Shown piece by piece: positions 45,107 through 52,176 of a DNA stretch of 64,000 bases. Numbering within the stretch: the stretch's first letter is position 1; each line of letters begins with the position of its first letter. The stretch comes from Nitratiruptor sp. YY08-10. Its GTDB lineage: Bacteria > Campylobacterota > Campylobacteria > Campylobacterales > Nitratiruptoraceae. The notes beneath the pieces were generated by a model. That model searched no databases. It saw only the letters and a list, made by a program, of their open reading frames with translations, and had not been told where the DNA came from. The DNA lies in NCBI RefSeq assembly GCF_016629565.1, contig NZ_AP023057.1, forward strand, positions 248,001 through 312,000, in the 5' to 3' direction. Both the position numbers and the translations under genes were made by a program.

Positions 45107-45873
45107 AGCGCTTCCTCAGCTTCGCTAACATATTGCAAAAAGCTTTGAATGAGACCATTTAACGTCTCTTTATCTTCAAGTAGTTTTATCTTTACTTCAT
45201 CATTTTTAAAATCAATATCCATCTTACTCATTGCAAATTCTGCAAATTGTTTAAAGGCTTGTTTTGGTACCCCTTGATTAGCTATATATGTTGCAAACTC
45301 TTTTTTAATGTCTCTTTCTTGTGTGGTGGTATCGTTCGTATGCTCAATGATTGGAGTTTCAACTGGTTCTACTTCTATCTCGTCAGCTGTATAAGGCATT
45401 CCAGCAAGTTCATCCGGAAATGCAAGCCTAAATCCTTGTGCTATTGCTACTTTTTTAATCATAGTTCTGGGTTTGCTCTTCCACATTGAGTTATTTTGAT
45501 TGTATTCATCAAAATAGACTTCGTGATAGAAAGGTTCTTCCCAGTCTTTTCTTTTTATCTCGATACAACCTTTTAAATCTCCATTTTGTGGGCTTCCCTC
45601 AGTCCAAGCTCTCCATCCTGCAAGCTTTCCGCTTCTTTCAGCTCTTTTTATAGGGACTTCATAGCCGACTATGATGTTAAAATTATTTCCGTATGGTATG
45701 CCGTAAATCTCCCTAAGAAATGGATTAAGATTGAAAGCTTTTGCTATATGGATAAATTTTTTGATGTGGTGCTCGGGTAGATTATTGCCCAAGCTTTGCA
45801 GATAATCCATGATTACCTCTTCACTTACTTGAGTAAGTGCGATTGTTTGTTTTGGTACTACTTCGTTTTTCAT
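45103..45873 (-). CDS. recT: RecT/Bet-family single-strand annealing recombinase
   Basis: 256 residues. The family core is clear: NPFLREIYGIPYGNNFNIIVGYEV ... AGWRAWTEGSP ... MWKSKPRTMIKKVAIAQGFRLAFPDELAGMPYTADE. It anneals single strands produced by the exonuclease encoded immediately upstream in the operon. C-terminal 100 residues are variable. Confidence 0.93.
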   Translation of the reverse strand: MKNEVVPKQTIALTQVSEEVIMDYLQSLGNNLPEHHIKKFIHIAKAFNLNPFLREIYGIPYGNNFNIIVGYEVPIKRAERSGKLAGWRAWTEGSPQNGDLKGCIEIKRKDWEEPFYHEVYFDEYNQNNSMWKSKPRTMIKKVAIAQGFRLAFPDELAGMPYTADEIEVEPVETPIIEHTNDTTTQERDIKKEFATYIANQGVPKQAFKQFAEFAMSKMDIDFKNDEVKIKLLEDKETLNGLIQSFLQYVSEAEEAL

Positions 45874-45874
45874 T

Positions 45875-46750
45875 TTATGCTCCTATCTTTGGAAATCTAA
45901 GTGATTGTGATATGCTGTTTTTGATGTATTTTTGATAGATGTCAGGGTTGTCGCTTTTAAATTTTTTAGTGTCAAAAATAGTTCTTTTTGTCTCTATGAA
46001 GCTTAGCCCAATGTCGATTATCTTTTTTGCATTTTCTTCGCTCATTATCTGTTTTATGCGCTCTTCGGCTTCTTTTTTCTTGCTTTCAAGTTCGGCTATT
46101 TGAAAAGCCAAAGTTTGGCGTTTATTGAAAAGCTCTTGTAGTTCGTCTTTGTGGCTTAACTCTTTTAACTCCTTTTCATCTTCGGGCTTTTTATAAAGTG
46201 TTTTTGTATTAAACTTGCAGTATGGATCACATGTTTCAAACTCATCAAGCTCTATCTTTTCAGGCTCTGCGCCTTGCTTTGCAAGCTCGATCGCCTCTTT
46301 TGCTTTTTGCTCTACCGCTTTGTAGATAATCGGTGTAAAACTCACATCAAAGGCTTTATGCTCTCCATTGTCTCTGTTAAGATAGACGATGTGGGCTTTT
46401 TTGATGCCAAGCATAGCCATATAGATGTTTACCTGCGTGATGTGTTCATCAAGAGGCTCTTTGATTTTTTGGAATTTCCAGCTGTTGACGGTTTTTAGCT
46501 CAAAAAGCTTTTTATCTGCTTTGATAAAGCCGTCAATGTGCCCAGTGAAGTATTCGTTCTCCAAAGCTTTTTCACGATATACTATACGCCTGCCGATTAT
46601 CTTTTCATAGTAGGGGATGAAGCCATTGTGGATTAGCGTGCCCATCAAAGCTGATCCACTTTGGCTTTCATCCTGTCCGTTTAAAAGATAATCAACTAAA
46701 CACTTTGTGCATTTATGTGCAATTGAAGCTCTTATTTTTGTGTTCGTCAT
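45875..46750 (-). CDS. PD-(D/E)XK exonuclease (RecE/Cas4-like)
   Basis: 291 residues. The nuclease core has GTLIHNGFIPYYE, then GHIDGFIK and the catalytic LFELKTVNSW (Asp ... Glu-x-Lys), followed by QVNIYMAMLG. Next to RecT and SSB it is the 5'-3' resection nuclease of a phage recombination module. Two Cys (CDPYCKF) near residue 175 may be the remnant of a Cas4-like cluster site. A C-terminal coiled coil follows. Confidence 0.88.
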   Translation of the reverse strand: MTNTKIRASIAHKCTKCLVDYLLNGQDESQSGSALMGTLIHNGFIPYYEKIIGRRIVYREKALENEYFTGHIDGFIKADKKLFELKTVNSWKFQKIKEPLDEHITQVNIYMAMLGIKKAHIVYLNRDNGEHKAFDVSFTPIIYKAVEQKAKEAIELAKQGAEPEKIELDEFETCDPYCKFNTKTLYKKPEDEKELKELSHKDELQELFNKRQTLAFQIAELESKKKEAEERIKQIMSEENAKKIIDIGLSFIETKRTIFDTKKFKSDNPDIYQKYIKNSISQSLRFPKIGA

Positions 46751-46917
46751 CTCTCCACCTTTCTATATTTTCCATACCCATAAGGCTCATAAATATCGAC
46801 GTCTTTTGACTTCTTAATCCGCTCAAAAAATTCAACTATGTAGATGCCAATTCCTGCTATAAGCATAAAAAAGAAGGCACCTACGATACTCCATCCCATT
46901 GCTGTTACTGTGTCCAT
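46747..46917 (-). CDS. Small membrane protein
   Basis: 56 residues with one transmembrane helix (about 7-30) and a charged cytoplasmic tail with YEPYGYGKY. AAGGAGAG precedes the ATG at 46917. Overlaps the exonuclease gene. Confidence 0.65.
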   Translation of the reverse strand: MDTVTAMGWSIVGAFFFMLIAGIGIYIVEFFERIKKSKDVDIYEPYGYGKYRKVER

Positions 46918-46928
46918 GAGCTCTCCTT

Positions 46929-47030
46929 TTACCAATTGCCTAAGATTTTCTTTGTTTTGGAATCAATCCAAAACACGCCGAAGAGGTAGCAAACTGCATA
47001 TTTGCGTTTTCTTTTGATTTTAAGTGCCAT
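46929..47030 (-). CDS. Very small basic protein (33 aa)
   Basis: MALKIKRKRKYAVCYLFGVF begins the peptide; it ends ILGNW. AAAGGAA lies before the ATG at the head of the long minus-strand operon, so it is probably expressed. Function unknown. Confidence 0.55.
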   Translation of the reverse strand: MALKIKRKRKYAVCYLFGVFWIDSKTKKILGNW

Positions 47031-47067
47031 GTTTTTTCCTTTTATCTCCAATTAAGGTGTAGCGCTT

Positions 47068-47191
47068 TATAATTGAAGTAGCCCTTTGGGCTAAGTTCGA
47101 AGATGAACGAGCCAGCTTGTGTATGGAGTACGCCCAAGCTCCATGTGCCCGTTAAGCCTCGTAGGAGTTTCTCCTGCGGGGCTTTTTTTTT
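47068..47191 (+). ncRNA. Candidate small structured RNA
   Basis: A TATAAT (47068-47073) is followed by a perfect TAGCCC-TTT-GGGCTA hairpin at 47079-47093, an ATGGAG/CTCCAT stem (47123-47128/47139-47144) and a strong terminator. No plausible protein is encoded. The RNA would be about 110 bases, in the divergent control gap of the prophage. The reverse strand of the same TATAAT (ATTATA) may also serve the minus operon. Confidence 0.4.
47156..47191 (+). terminator. Strong rho-independent terminator
   Basis: A 12-bp stem, GCCTCGTAGGAG with CTCCTGCGGGGC (two T-G pairs), a TTT loop and nine T. An outer inverted repeat CCCGTTAA (47148-47155)/TTAACGGG (47200-47207) brackets it. It blocks plus-strand transcription just before the 26-aa gene. 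Confidence 0.88.
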
Positions 47192-47241
47192 GGCGTGTTT
47201 TAACGGGTCAGAGGTGGGCATCCCATAATAAGGAGGTGCAC

Positions 47242-47322
47242 ATGGAGCACACAAGTTGGCTTGCAACTTTTGCCTATCTTATGTTGGCTGTGGGCTATAT
47301 ACTGCTTGCGGTTACGCATTAG
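47242..47322 (+). CDS. Tiny single-pass membrane peptide (26 aa)
   Basis: MEHTSWLATFAYLMLAVGYI continues to ILLAVTH; nearly all hydrophobic. AAGGAGG lies six bases before the ATG, one of the best ribosome sites in the prophage. Possible toxin-like or regulatory membrane peptide; no family known. Confidence 0.55.
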   Translation: MEHTSWLATFAYLMLAVGYILLAVTH

Positions 47323-47363
47323 ATAGGAAACGGTAGCGGGGATTGGGCGCTCCGCTGCCATTC

Positions 47364-47576
47364 TTACCACTCCATCCCAAAATTTCTTGAAGTAAACGAA
47401 TGCTCAAAGAATGTGTGTTTTACTTCCCTTGCTTCACTTATTCTGTTTTGTTTTTCAAGTTTCACCATTTCTTCTTTAAGAAGTGCATCGAAGTCTTTCA
47501 CCTTTTTTCCTTCTCTTGCACCTCGCTTCAGTGCTGCACGGTGGAGTTTTGACAGTCGTAGTGTTGGGTTTTCCAT
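47364..47576 (-). CDS. Small basic hypothetical protein
   Basis: 70 residues, Lys/Arg-rich (LSKLHRAALKRGAREGKK). AAAGGA precedes the ATG. It stands alone on the minus strand among plus-strand small genes; function unknown. Confidence 0.6.
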   Translation of the reverse strand: MENPTLRLSKLHRAALKRGAREGKKVKDFDALLKEEMVKLEKQNRISEAREVKHTFFEHSFTSRNFGMEW

Positions 47577-47607
47577 GATTTATCCTTTATGTTGGTTTGT
47601 TCGCTGG

Positions 47608-47613
47608 TATAAT
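47608..47613 (+). promoter_or_regulatory. Promoter -10 box
   Basis: TATAAT 29 bases before the start of the 78-aa membrane protein gene. -35 not clear. Confidence 0.4.
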
Positions 47614-47641
47614 CTGTTATCTTGCATGGAAAGGGAGTAAG

Positions 47642-47878
47642 ATGGATATCAGTCTTTGCGATCTCCTCCGCACTCATTTGATTGAGATAGTTGTTGCTCT
47701 AAGTAGTGTATTCCTTTTTTTAGTAGCTTCGCTTGTGTTCTGTACATTGAAGCTATGGTCGCTAGAGAATGCACTAGAAGGAGTAAGAACACAACCACCA
47801 GAAACCATAGCAAACTCTTTAGAAAACATACTCGAACGCCACAGCAAAAGAAAATTCCCCATAGGATGGCTGAAATGA
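47642..47878 (+). CDS. Small membrane protein
   Basis: 78 residues, one transmembrane helix (about 13-38) and a charged helical tail (SLENALEGVRTQPPET). AAGGGAG lies six bases before the ATG. It is followed by a second membrane protein with an ATGA overlap; together they could be a holin/spanin-like or exclusion pair. Confidence 0.65.
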   Translation: MDISLCDLLRTHLIEIVVALSSVFLFLVASLVFCTLKLWSLENALEGVRTQPPETIANSLENILERHSKRKFPIGWLK

Positions 47879-48123
47879 ACAGATACCAGATGATAAAAAA
47901 GGCTAGTCTGCTCATTATAAAATTATTAGCAGAAAGCGTTTTTGTTGCGATCCTAGCTATTCTTATCTTTAAAATTTTATCTTTCATAAATGCACCTTTG
48001 TGGTTAAGTATCGCTTGCATAGCTCTAATGGCAGCCATTACCGCTCGTCATCCCGTGCTTATACATCCTTGGGAGTGGATTAAAGCCCTCAGGTCCCGAT
48101 CCGATAAGATGGAAAGGGAGTAG
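47875..48123 (+). CDS. Small membrane protein with two helices
   Basis: 82 residues with hydrophobic segments at about 10-38 and 41-58 and a basic C-terminus (WIKALRSRSDKMERE). Translationally coupled to the preceding gene. No family known. Confidence 0.65.
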   Translation: MNRYQMIKKASLLIIKLLAESVFVAILAILIFKILSFINAPLWLSIACIALMAAITARHPVLIHPWEWIKALRSRSDKMERE

Positions 48124-48145
48124 GATCGGGACTTCAAAGCTTTTA

Positions 48146-48224
48146 CCGCTGTCGTGGCTCGGCTACCAGCGGCTATTAAGCCCCTTCCTGGAATCACTCC
48201 AGGTGCTCTCCTGCCAAAGGGGCT
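48146..48224 (+). ncRNA. Structured non-coding region (stacked inverted repeats)
   Basis: In order: CCGCTG (48146-48151)/CAGCGG (48167-48172); AGCCCCTT (48179-48186)/AAGGGGCT (48217-48224) enclosing CCTGGA (48187-48192)/TCCAGG (48198-48203). Two independent stems with a nested one imply a folded RNA, either a 3'UTR element of the membrane-gene pair or the leader of the next gene. Confidence 0.45.
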
Positions 48225-48276
48225 GAGTTGTCAAGTATCGCTCTCAGAGCCATTCGTAAATGACTCAGTTAAGCGA

Positions 48277-48282
48277 TATAAT
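48277..48282 (+). promoter_or_regulatory. Promoter -10 box
   Basis: TATAAT 34 bases before the 72-aa gene, just after the structured region. No clear -35. Confidence 0.4.
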
Positions 48283-48316
48283 TGGATGCGGGGAGAATAA
48301 ACTTCAAGGAGTCCAT

Positions 48317-48535
48317 ATGAATATCGATCCAAATTTTGGCATCAATCAGCAACTGCAAGAACAAGCAGCGAAGCTTAGAAAGGCTGCTGAATCTGTCCCA
48401 AGAATCGAAGCTCTTTTGGATCAGATTTTGGCTCATCAGATTGCCTTTGCTTACGCTTTGCCAACTCTTCTTGGTAAAAGCGAAGAAGAGGCTCAAAAGT
48501 TTTATGATGCTTACAACCAATCTTTAAAATCTTAA
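48317..48535 (+). CDS. Small hypothetical protein
   Basis: 72 residues, helical (NQQLQEQAAKLRKAAE ... RIEALLDQILAHQ). CAAGGAG precedes the ATG by six bases. Unknown function; antisense to a possible gene at 48375-48617. Confidence 0.65.
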   Translation: MNIDPNFGINQQLQEQAAKLRKAAESVPRIEALLDQILAHQIAFAYALPTLLGKSEEEAQKFYDAYNQSLKS

Positions 48536-48617
48536 TTTTTACTTCCTCATCCATTAAAGGATTAGCTATTGCAGCGAAGACCTGGATCGCTATCAGGTCT
48601 TTAACCATCTCTTCCAT
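48375..48617 (-). CDS. Possible small protein antisense to the 72-aa gene
   Basis: 80 residues (MEEMVKDLIAIQVFAAIANP). Its first 27 codons lie outside the opposite gene and look protein-like; AAAGG lies before the ATG. The rest overlaps the plus-strand gene. Either may be real, or both. Confidence 0.3.
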   Translation of the reverse strand: MEEMVKDLIAIQVFAAIANPLMDEEVKIKILKIGCKHHKTFEPLLRFYQEELAKRKQRQSDEPKSDPKELRFLGQIQQPF

Positions 48618-48681
48618 CTTCGACCTTTCTCTCCCCGCATTGTTAAAGAACTCAGATCTTTTTGTGTTGCTCTGTTAGAAT

Positions 48682-48744
48682 GATACGATATGTATTATTA
48701 ATACCAGCTTAAATATAATACAAAGTGTATTATTATGCTATAAT
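48682..48744 (+). promoter_or_regulatory. Promoter with two CI-like operators, moron operon
   Basis: GATAC-GATAT-GTATT (48682-48696) and AATAC-AAAGT-GTATT (48717-48731) match the sites around the CI gene; the second lies between the -35 and -10 region of a TATAAT at 48739-48744. The operon starting at 48775 is therefore probably repressed in the lysogen. Confidence 0.65.
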
Positions 48745-48774
48745 TCCCACATACATCATTAAAAAGGAATGAAA

Positions 48775-48978
48775 ATGATCGAAAAAGAGATTTTGGAGAA
48801 GTACAAAGAAACCGATAGGATACTGGAAGATTTAAGGCAAGCTATATATAATAAAAAAGAGGCCACATTTAGTGAAGAAGAGGCGAGATTTATCAACTCT
48901 ATTTACAAGAGAGCCGATGAACTGAGAAACTTATGTAACTTTGTTATGAAGGCGAATTTATGCAAAATCCAGCGATAA
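48775..48978 (+). CDS. Small hypothetical protein
   Basis: 67 residues, acidic coiled-coil-like helices (EKEILEKYKETDRILEDL). The ATG at 48775 is seven bases after AAGGA; the ATG at 48769 is too close. It overlaps the next gene by 19 bases. First gene of a three-gene operon. Confidence 0.7.
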   Translation: MIEKEILEKYKETDRILEDLRQAIYNKKEATFSEEEARFINSIYKRADELRNLCNFVMKANLCKIQR

Positions 48979-49616
48979 GAATTGCAAACCATTTGGGCAA
49001 TTTGAAAAATTTCAATCCGCAAAAGAATATGCTTGAGAACTTTAAGGCGTATTTTGGATACGATAAGCCCTTTGAAGTGATATTTTGTCTTTATATGATA
49101 AACAAGGATCTTGACGAGATAGAGAAGTTCCTTGTGAATAAAGGCAAGAAAACATCTTCAATAGAGCGCACAAGAAAACTGTTTGACTATACTTGCCTTA
49201 CAATCCCATACAATAACCTCAAATCAATCAATACAGATGAACTGCGAGAAATATTTGACGGTTATTCTCTTGCTATGGATGATGAAACATTGAAAGATTT
49301 GGATGAATTTAAAGAACAGGCTAAATCGCTCTATGATGAGATAGATGATCCATTACTGCGCGATATAATGGATGACATATTGAACGCAATCGACATGTAT
49401 CCATGCGCTGGACCAAGAGCCTTATTACATAAATTAGCTATTGCAGGTGGGAGACTAGGACTATATATTCAATCTGTCAAAGAAAATCCAGTTACAAAAA
49501 GGATAGCAGAGATAATATCCGATGTTTATCAAATGATAAGATTGATGGAAAAAATTGAGAAACTCAAAGAAGCTGGATCGGATTTTGAAAGAATAATGAT
49601 TGAGTTATTGGGGTAA
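48960..49616 (+). CDS. Hypothetical helical protein
   Basis: 218 residues, helical, acidic in the middle (DDETLKDLDEFKEQAKSL) with a hydrophobic stretch (HKLAIAGGRLGLYIQSV). No family recognised. It precedes the exported-nuclease-like gene, which it could assist or regulate. Confidence 0.65.
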   Translation: MQNPAIRIANHLGNLKNFNPQKNMLENFKAYFGYDKPFEVIFCLYMINKDLDEIEKFLVNKGKKTSSIERTRKLFDYTCLTIPYNNLKSINTDELREIFDGYSLAMDDETLKDLDEFKEQAKSLYDEIDDPLLRDIMDDILNAIDMYPCAGPRALLHKLAIAGGRLGLYIQSVKENPVTKRIAEIISDVYQMIRLMEKIEKLKEAGSDFERIMIELLG

Positions 49617-49620
49617 TGAA

Positions 49621-49995
49621 TTGATTAGACTATCTATAATTCTTATCTTATTGTCATCCCTCCACGCCAAACACCTCCATAAAGAAAAAGTCTATCAAAA
49701 GATATTCTGCAATAAAGTCCACGGTCAGATGGAATATCGCCTGCCTGACCGCTCTCGTGTGGATTGTTTGACATCAAACTATGCTTTTGAGGTTGATTTT
49801 GGGAGAAAAGCATTTGAGAGCGTAGGACAAGCGCTATATTATGCGATGATGACGGGTAAGAAGCCTGGAATAGTTCTAATTCAGGAAACGAGGCGGGATA
49901 ATAGGTATATAGGCAAGATAAAGAGGTTAGCTAAAAAATATGGAATTGCGGTGTTTGTGATAAATAGGAAGTTTGAGGTGAGGAGGGTTAAGTAA
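49621..49995 (+). CDS. Putative exported PD-(D/E)XK nuclease
   Basis: About 124 residues from TTG at 49621 (an ATG at 49600 is also in frame). The first 16 residues are a signal peptide (hydrophobic ILILLSS then HA). The body has DRSRVDCLTSNYAFEVDFGRK, with Asp and Glu/Val-Asp-x3-Lys spacing like a PD-(D/E)XK core, then ESVGQALYYAMMTGKKPGIVLI, also typical. A secreted or periplasmic nuclease could block incoming phage DNA; inference. Confidence 0.6.
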   Translation: MIRLSIILILLSSLHAKHLHKEKVYQKIFCNKVHGQMEYRLPDRSRVDCLTSNYAFEVDFGRKAFESVGQALYYAMMTGKKPGIVLIQETRRDNRYIGKIKRLAKKYGIAVFVINRKFEVRRVK

Positions 49996-50005
49996 AAAGT
50001 GCATG

Positions 50006-50764
50006 TTATTCAGTTACAATTTCTATCTCTTTATATATTGCTATTGGGGTAATGACAGACGAATGTGGCGGGAAAAAGAGATTTTTTATCCCTTCTGCAA
50101 ACTGCTTGCTTGAGCTTATGAAATCATCGCTAGGATGGTAATTCATCGCAGTTTCATCATGGTCGCTTTCATAAAATCCAAGTACGGTAACATTATCCAT
50201 TCCGCTGGCTCCATATTTTAACTGAAATGTTTCTGGATCTTCCCGTAAAAATTCTTTTTTCAAAGAACCTACAATCGATCTTGACCCAGTTTTAAGAAGC
50301 ATTATAGATTCTATAGTTACATGATTTAAAAACGATGTCAGGAGTTGTTTTATTTTTTTTAGCTCCTTTTTCTCTTTTGTTGATCTTGGTTCATTAAATA
50401 TTTCACCTACATCAACAAACATCTTTAACATATTATTTGTAGCAATGTGGAGATTGCCACTTACTTTGACTATATCTCCCTGTTTTGCCTTATTGATATT
50501 GTATGAATTTTTTGAAAGTATTGAGAGAGTATCGATAATTACAATTTGTTCAGGGTCTACTGTCTCTTTTTTGGACTCTTTTATAGTTTTATATCCTGAA
50601 AGTTCTCCATTCATAAATGGTTTGATTCCGACTGCTACCTTTTCAGCTTCTTTTTGATCTGCACTTGTTTCTTTCTCAATTTGTTTTAAATACCCCTCAA
50701 ACAATTGAGCGTAAAAAGAATCTACTCTATCTCGATCAAGATATAAAAAATCATATAATACCAT
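50006..50764 (-). CDS. DUF6414-like phage protein
   Basis: 252 residues. The N-terminus FLYLDRDRVDSFYAQLFEG is the hallmark of DUF6414 proteins, found in phages and plasmids and of unknown role. A charged middle and a beta-rich C-terminus follow. Translated together with a 59-aa gene upstream (14-base overlap). Confidence 0.75.
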   Translation of the reverse strand: MVLYDFLYLDRDRVDSFYAQLFEGYLKQIEKETSADQKEAEKVAVGIKPFMNGELSGYKTIKESKKETVDPEQIVIIDTLSILSKNSYNINKAKQGDIVKVSGNLHIATNNMLKMFVDVGEIFNEPRSTKEKKELKKIKQLLTSFLNHVTIESIMLLKTGSRSIVGSLKKEFLREDPETFQLKYGASGMDNVTVLGFYESDHDETAMNYHPSDDFISSSKQFAEGIKNLFFPPHSSVITPIAIYKEIEIVTE

Positions 50765-50930
50765 CTGTTTTTCTCGCTCTCTTTATGTCTGCAGATACTC
50801 TTTTGTATTTTTTTTCAAATTTTTTACGCTCTTTCTGTCTTCGTGTATATATAGTATTAAAAAATTTTGACATCTCTTCATTGCATATATGAAGATACTC
50901 TCTTATCTGCTCATAAGACTGCTTTTTCAT
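50751..50930 (-). CDS. Small basic hypothetical protein (59 aa)
   Basis: MKKQSYEQIREYLHIC starts a very basic helix-rich peptide (RRQKERKKFEKKYKR). GGAGAGAG lies upstream of the ATG. Its stop lies inside the DUF6414 gene start, so the two form an operon. Confidence 0.6.
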   Translation of the reverse strand: MKKQSYEQIREYLHICNEEMSKFFNTIYTRRQKERKKFEKKYKRVSADIKRARKTDGII

Positions 50931-51093
50931 GACTCTCTCCTCTTTACAAATAATATAAAAATTTTATTAATATAAACTTAGCCATACGCATAATAGCGCC
51001 ATGTTTCAAAATATTTAATAGTTTTGACAAATTATATAATACACCTCACAACCTTTCCGTATATCTCGAAGTGGCGTTGATCTTCATTGAGGT

Positions 51094-51813
51094 TTACTTC
51101 CTCTCTTGCAGTCTTGACCAAAATTTTGCATGCCAACAAAAAAACGGTTTACCCAATATTTCCCAATCCACGCCAAGATCTTTGACCGGCTGAAATGGCG
51201 GATAATTATCGTTGAAGCTTATGATGCGTATGTCACCGTTTCCAAGAAATTGAACTGATTTTATTTGTACCGTGTCTCCATAGCGCACAAGATAGATCCC
51301 ATCCATAAGTATTACGTCTCGTCCGTTTACCATATCGAAAAATATAATATCGTTCTCATAAAATTTTGGTTCCATGGAGTCGCCTATCACTCTACCAACG
51401 ATTACATTTTTTGGATTGAAATCTTTTGGGAGCAACTCCATCGGTATATAAATGGATTCCAATATCTCTGCGTTCAAAACAGCTTCTGCCCCAGCGCCTA
51501 TATCCATTAAAGGCAGACGGTACATATCTCTAAGAACTTGCAGCTCTGGAAGCTCGCTAACATACTTTTTGGGGTTGTTGTGAAGTTCGTCTTTAACGAT
51601 CATCTCTTTTTTTGATGGGTCGAAGAGATCTTGTTCTGTTACACCTAAAGCATCAGCTATTTTTCTTATCATTTCTTCGTCTCTTGGAAATCGTCTGCCA
51701 TTTGCCCAATGAATTACGGTAGCTGTCGCAACACCAATTTGTTTAGCTAGTTGTTCGCCCGTTATCTTCTTTTCATCCATATAGTGTCGAAGATTTTTGG
51801 CAAACCAATTCAT
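51094..51813 (-). CDS. CI-type prophage repressor (S24 family)
   Basis: 239 residues. Residues 1-65 are an XRE helix-turn-helix (ITGEQLAKQIGVATATVIHW). The S24 domain has a probable Ala-Gly cleavage site (DIGAGAEAV), catalytic Ser in GDSMEPKF and Lys in VQIKSVQF. It keeps the lysogenic state and would self-cleave with RecA. It is divergent from the Cro-like gene. Inducers may include the two antirepressors. Confidence 0.92.
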   Translation of the reverse strand: MNWFAKNLRHYMDEKKITGEQLAKQIGVATATVIHWANGRRFPRDEEMIRKIADALGVTEQDLFDPSKKEMIVKDELHNNPKKYVSELPELQVLRDMYRLPLMDIGAGAEAVLNAEILESIYIPMELLPKDFNPKNVIVGRVIGDSMEPKFYENDIIFFDMVNGRDVILMDGIYLVRYGDTVQIKSVQFLGNGDIRIISFNDNYPPFQPVKDLGVDWEILGKPFFCWHAKFWSRLQERK

Positions 51814-51839
51814 TTCAAACCTTTCAAATATGTAGGATA

Positions 51840-51913
51840 AATACTAATTGTATCAGATATAAAAGTACAAAATGGATTACAATTAAGCACCGTTTAATAA
51901 TACATATCGTATT
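51840..51913. promoter_or_regulatory. CI/Cro switch operators
   Basis: AATAC-TAATT-GTATC (51840-51854) lies 27 bases before the CI start; AATAC-ATATC-GTATT (51899-51913) lies just before the Cro-like gene. With the two sites at 48682-48731 they define the consensus AATAC-N5-GTATT. One site controls each direction. Confidence 0.75.
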
Positions 51914-51921
51914 ATTCAATT

Positions 51922-52176
51922 ATGGAAACAATTAGAACTACTATAAAATCTGAACTTATTAATTCCTATAAAAGGGTATTAGGCTACAAACCAAGCACTC
52001 CTCTTGTGAACATGATACTTAGAGGTGACAGAAAACCAAATCCAGAAGTTAGGTTTGATCTCCATCAAAGAGGAGTTATTCCATTTTCTGCCTGGCTCGA
52101 CATCAAATCCTATTTAAATCATAACAGCAAAGAGTGCACCAATACCAATACATCAAAGGGGGAGAAGGTATTATGA
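51922..52176 (+). CDS. Cro-like helix-turn-helix protein
   Basis: 84 residues with an HTH-like block (PLVNMILRGDRKPNPEVRFDLHQRG). Position opposite CI and the operator indicate a Cro role. There is no Shine-Dalgarno: the ATG follows AATT, nine bases after the operator, so the mRNA may be leaderless. It overlaps the next gene by 4 bases. Confidence 0.7.
   Translation: METIRTTIKSELINSYKRVLGYKPSTPLVNMILRGDRKPNPEVRFDLHQRGVIPFSAWLDIKSYLNHNSKECTNTNTSKGEKVL

Larger units (their letters stand above)
48286..48640. repeat. 11-bp inverted repeat bracketing a small gene
   Basis: ATGCGGGGAGA at 48286-48296 and its exact complement TCTCCCCGCAT at 48630-48640. Like 43630-43893, it encloses one small plus-strand gene, with a similar G-rich arm, but the sequences differ. 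Confidence 0.7.

Noticed and set aside
45103-46750. Cas4 of a CRISPR system
   Set aside because: The nuclease is next to RecT and SSB, and no cas genes or array are present; a phage recombination module fits.
47042-47266. 74-residue minus-strand frame over the control gap
   Set aside because: It runs straight through the terminator and hairpins, starts with TTG, and has no ribosome site; the RNA interpretation is better.
48146-48224. tRNA-like structure
   Set aside because: No acceptor stem, T-loop or anticodon arm can be formed.
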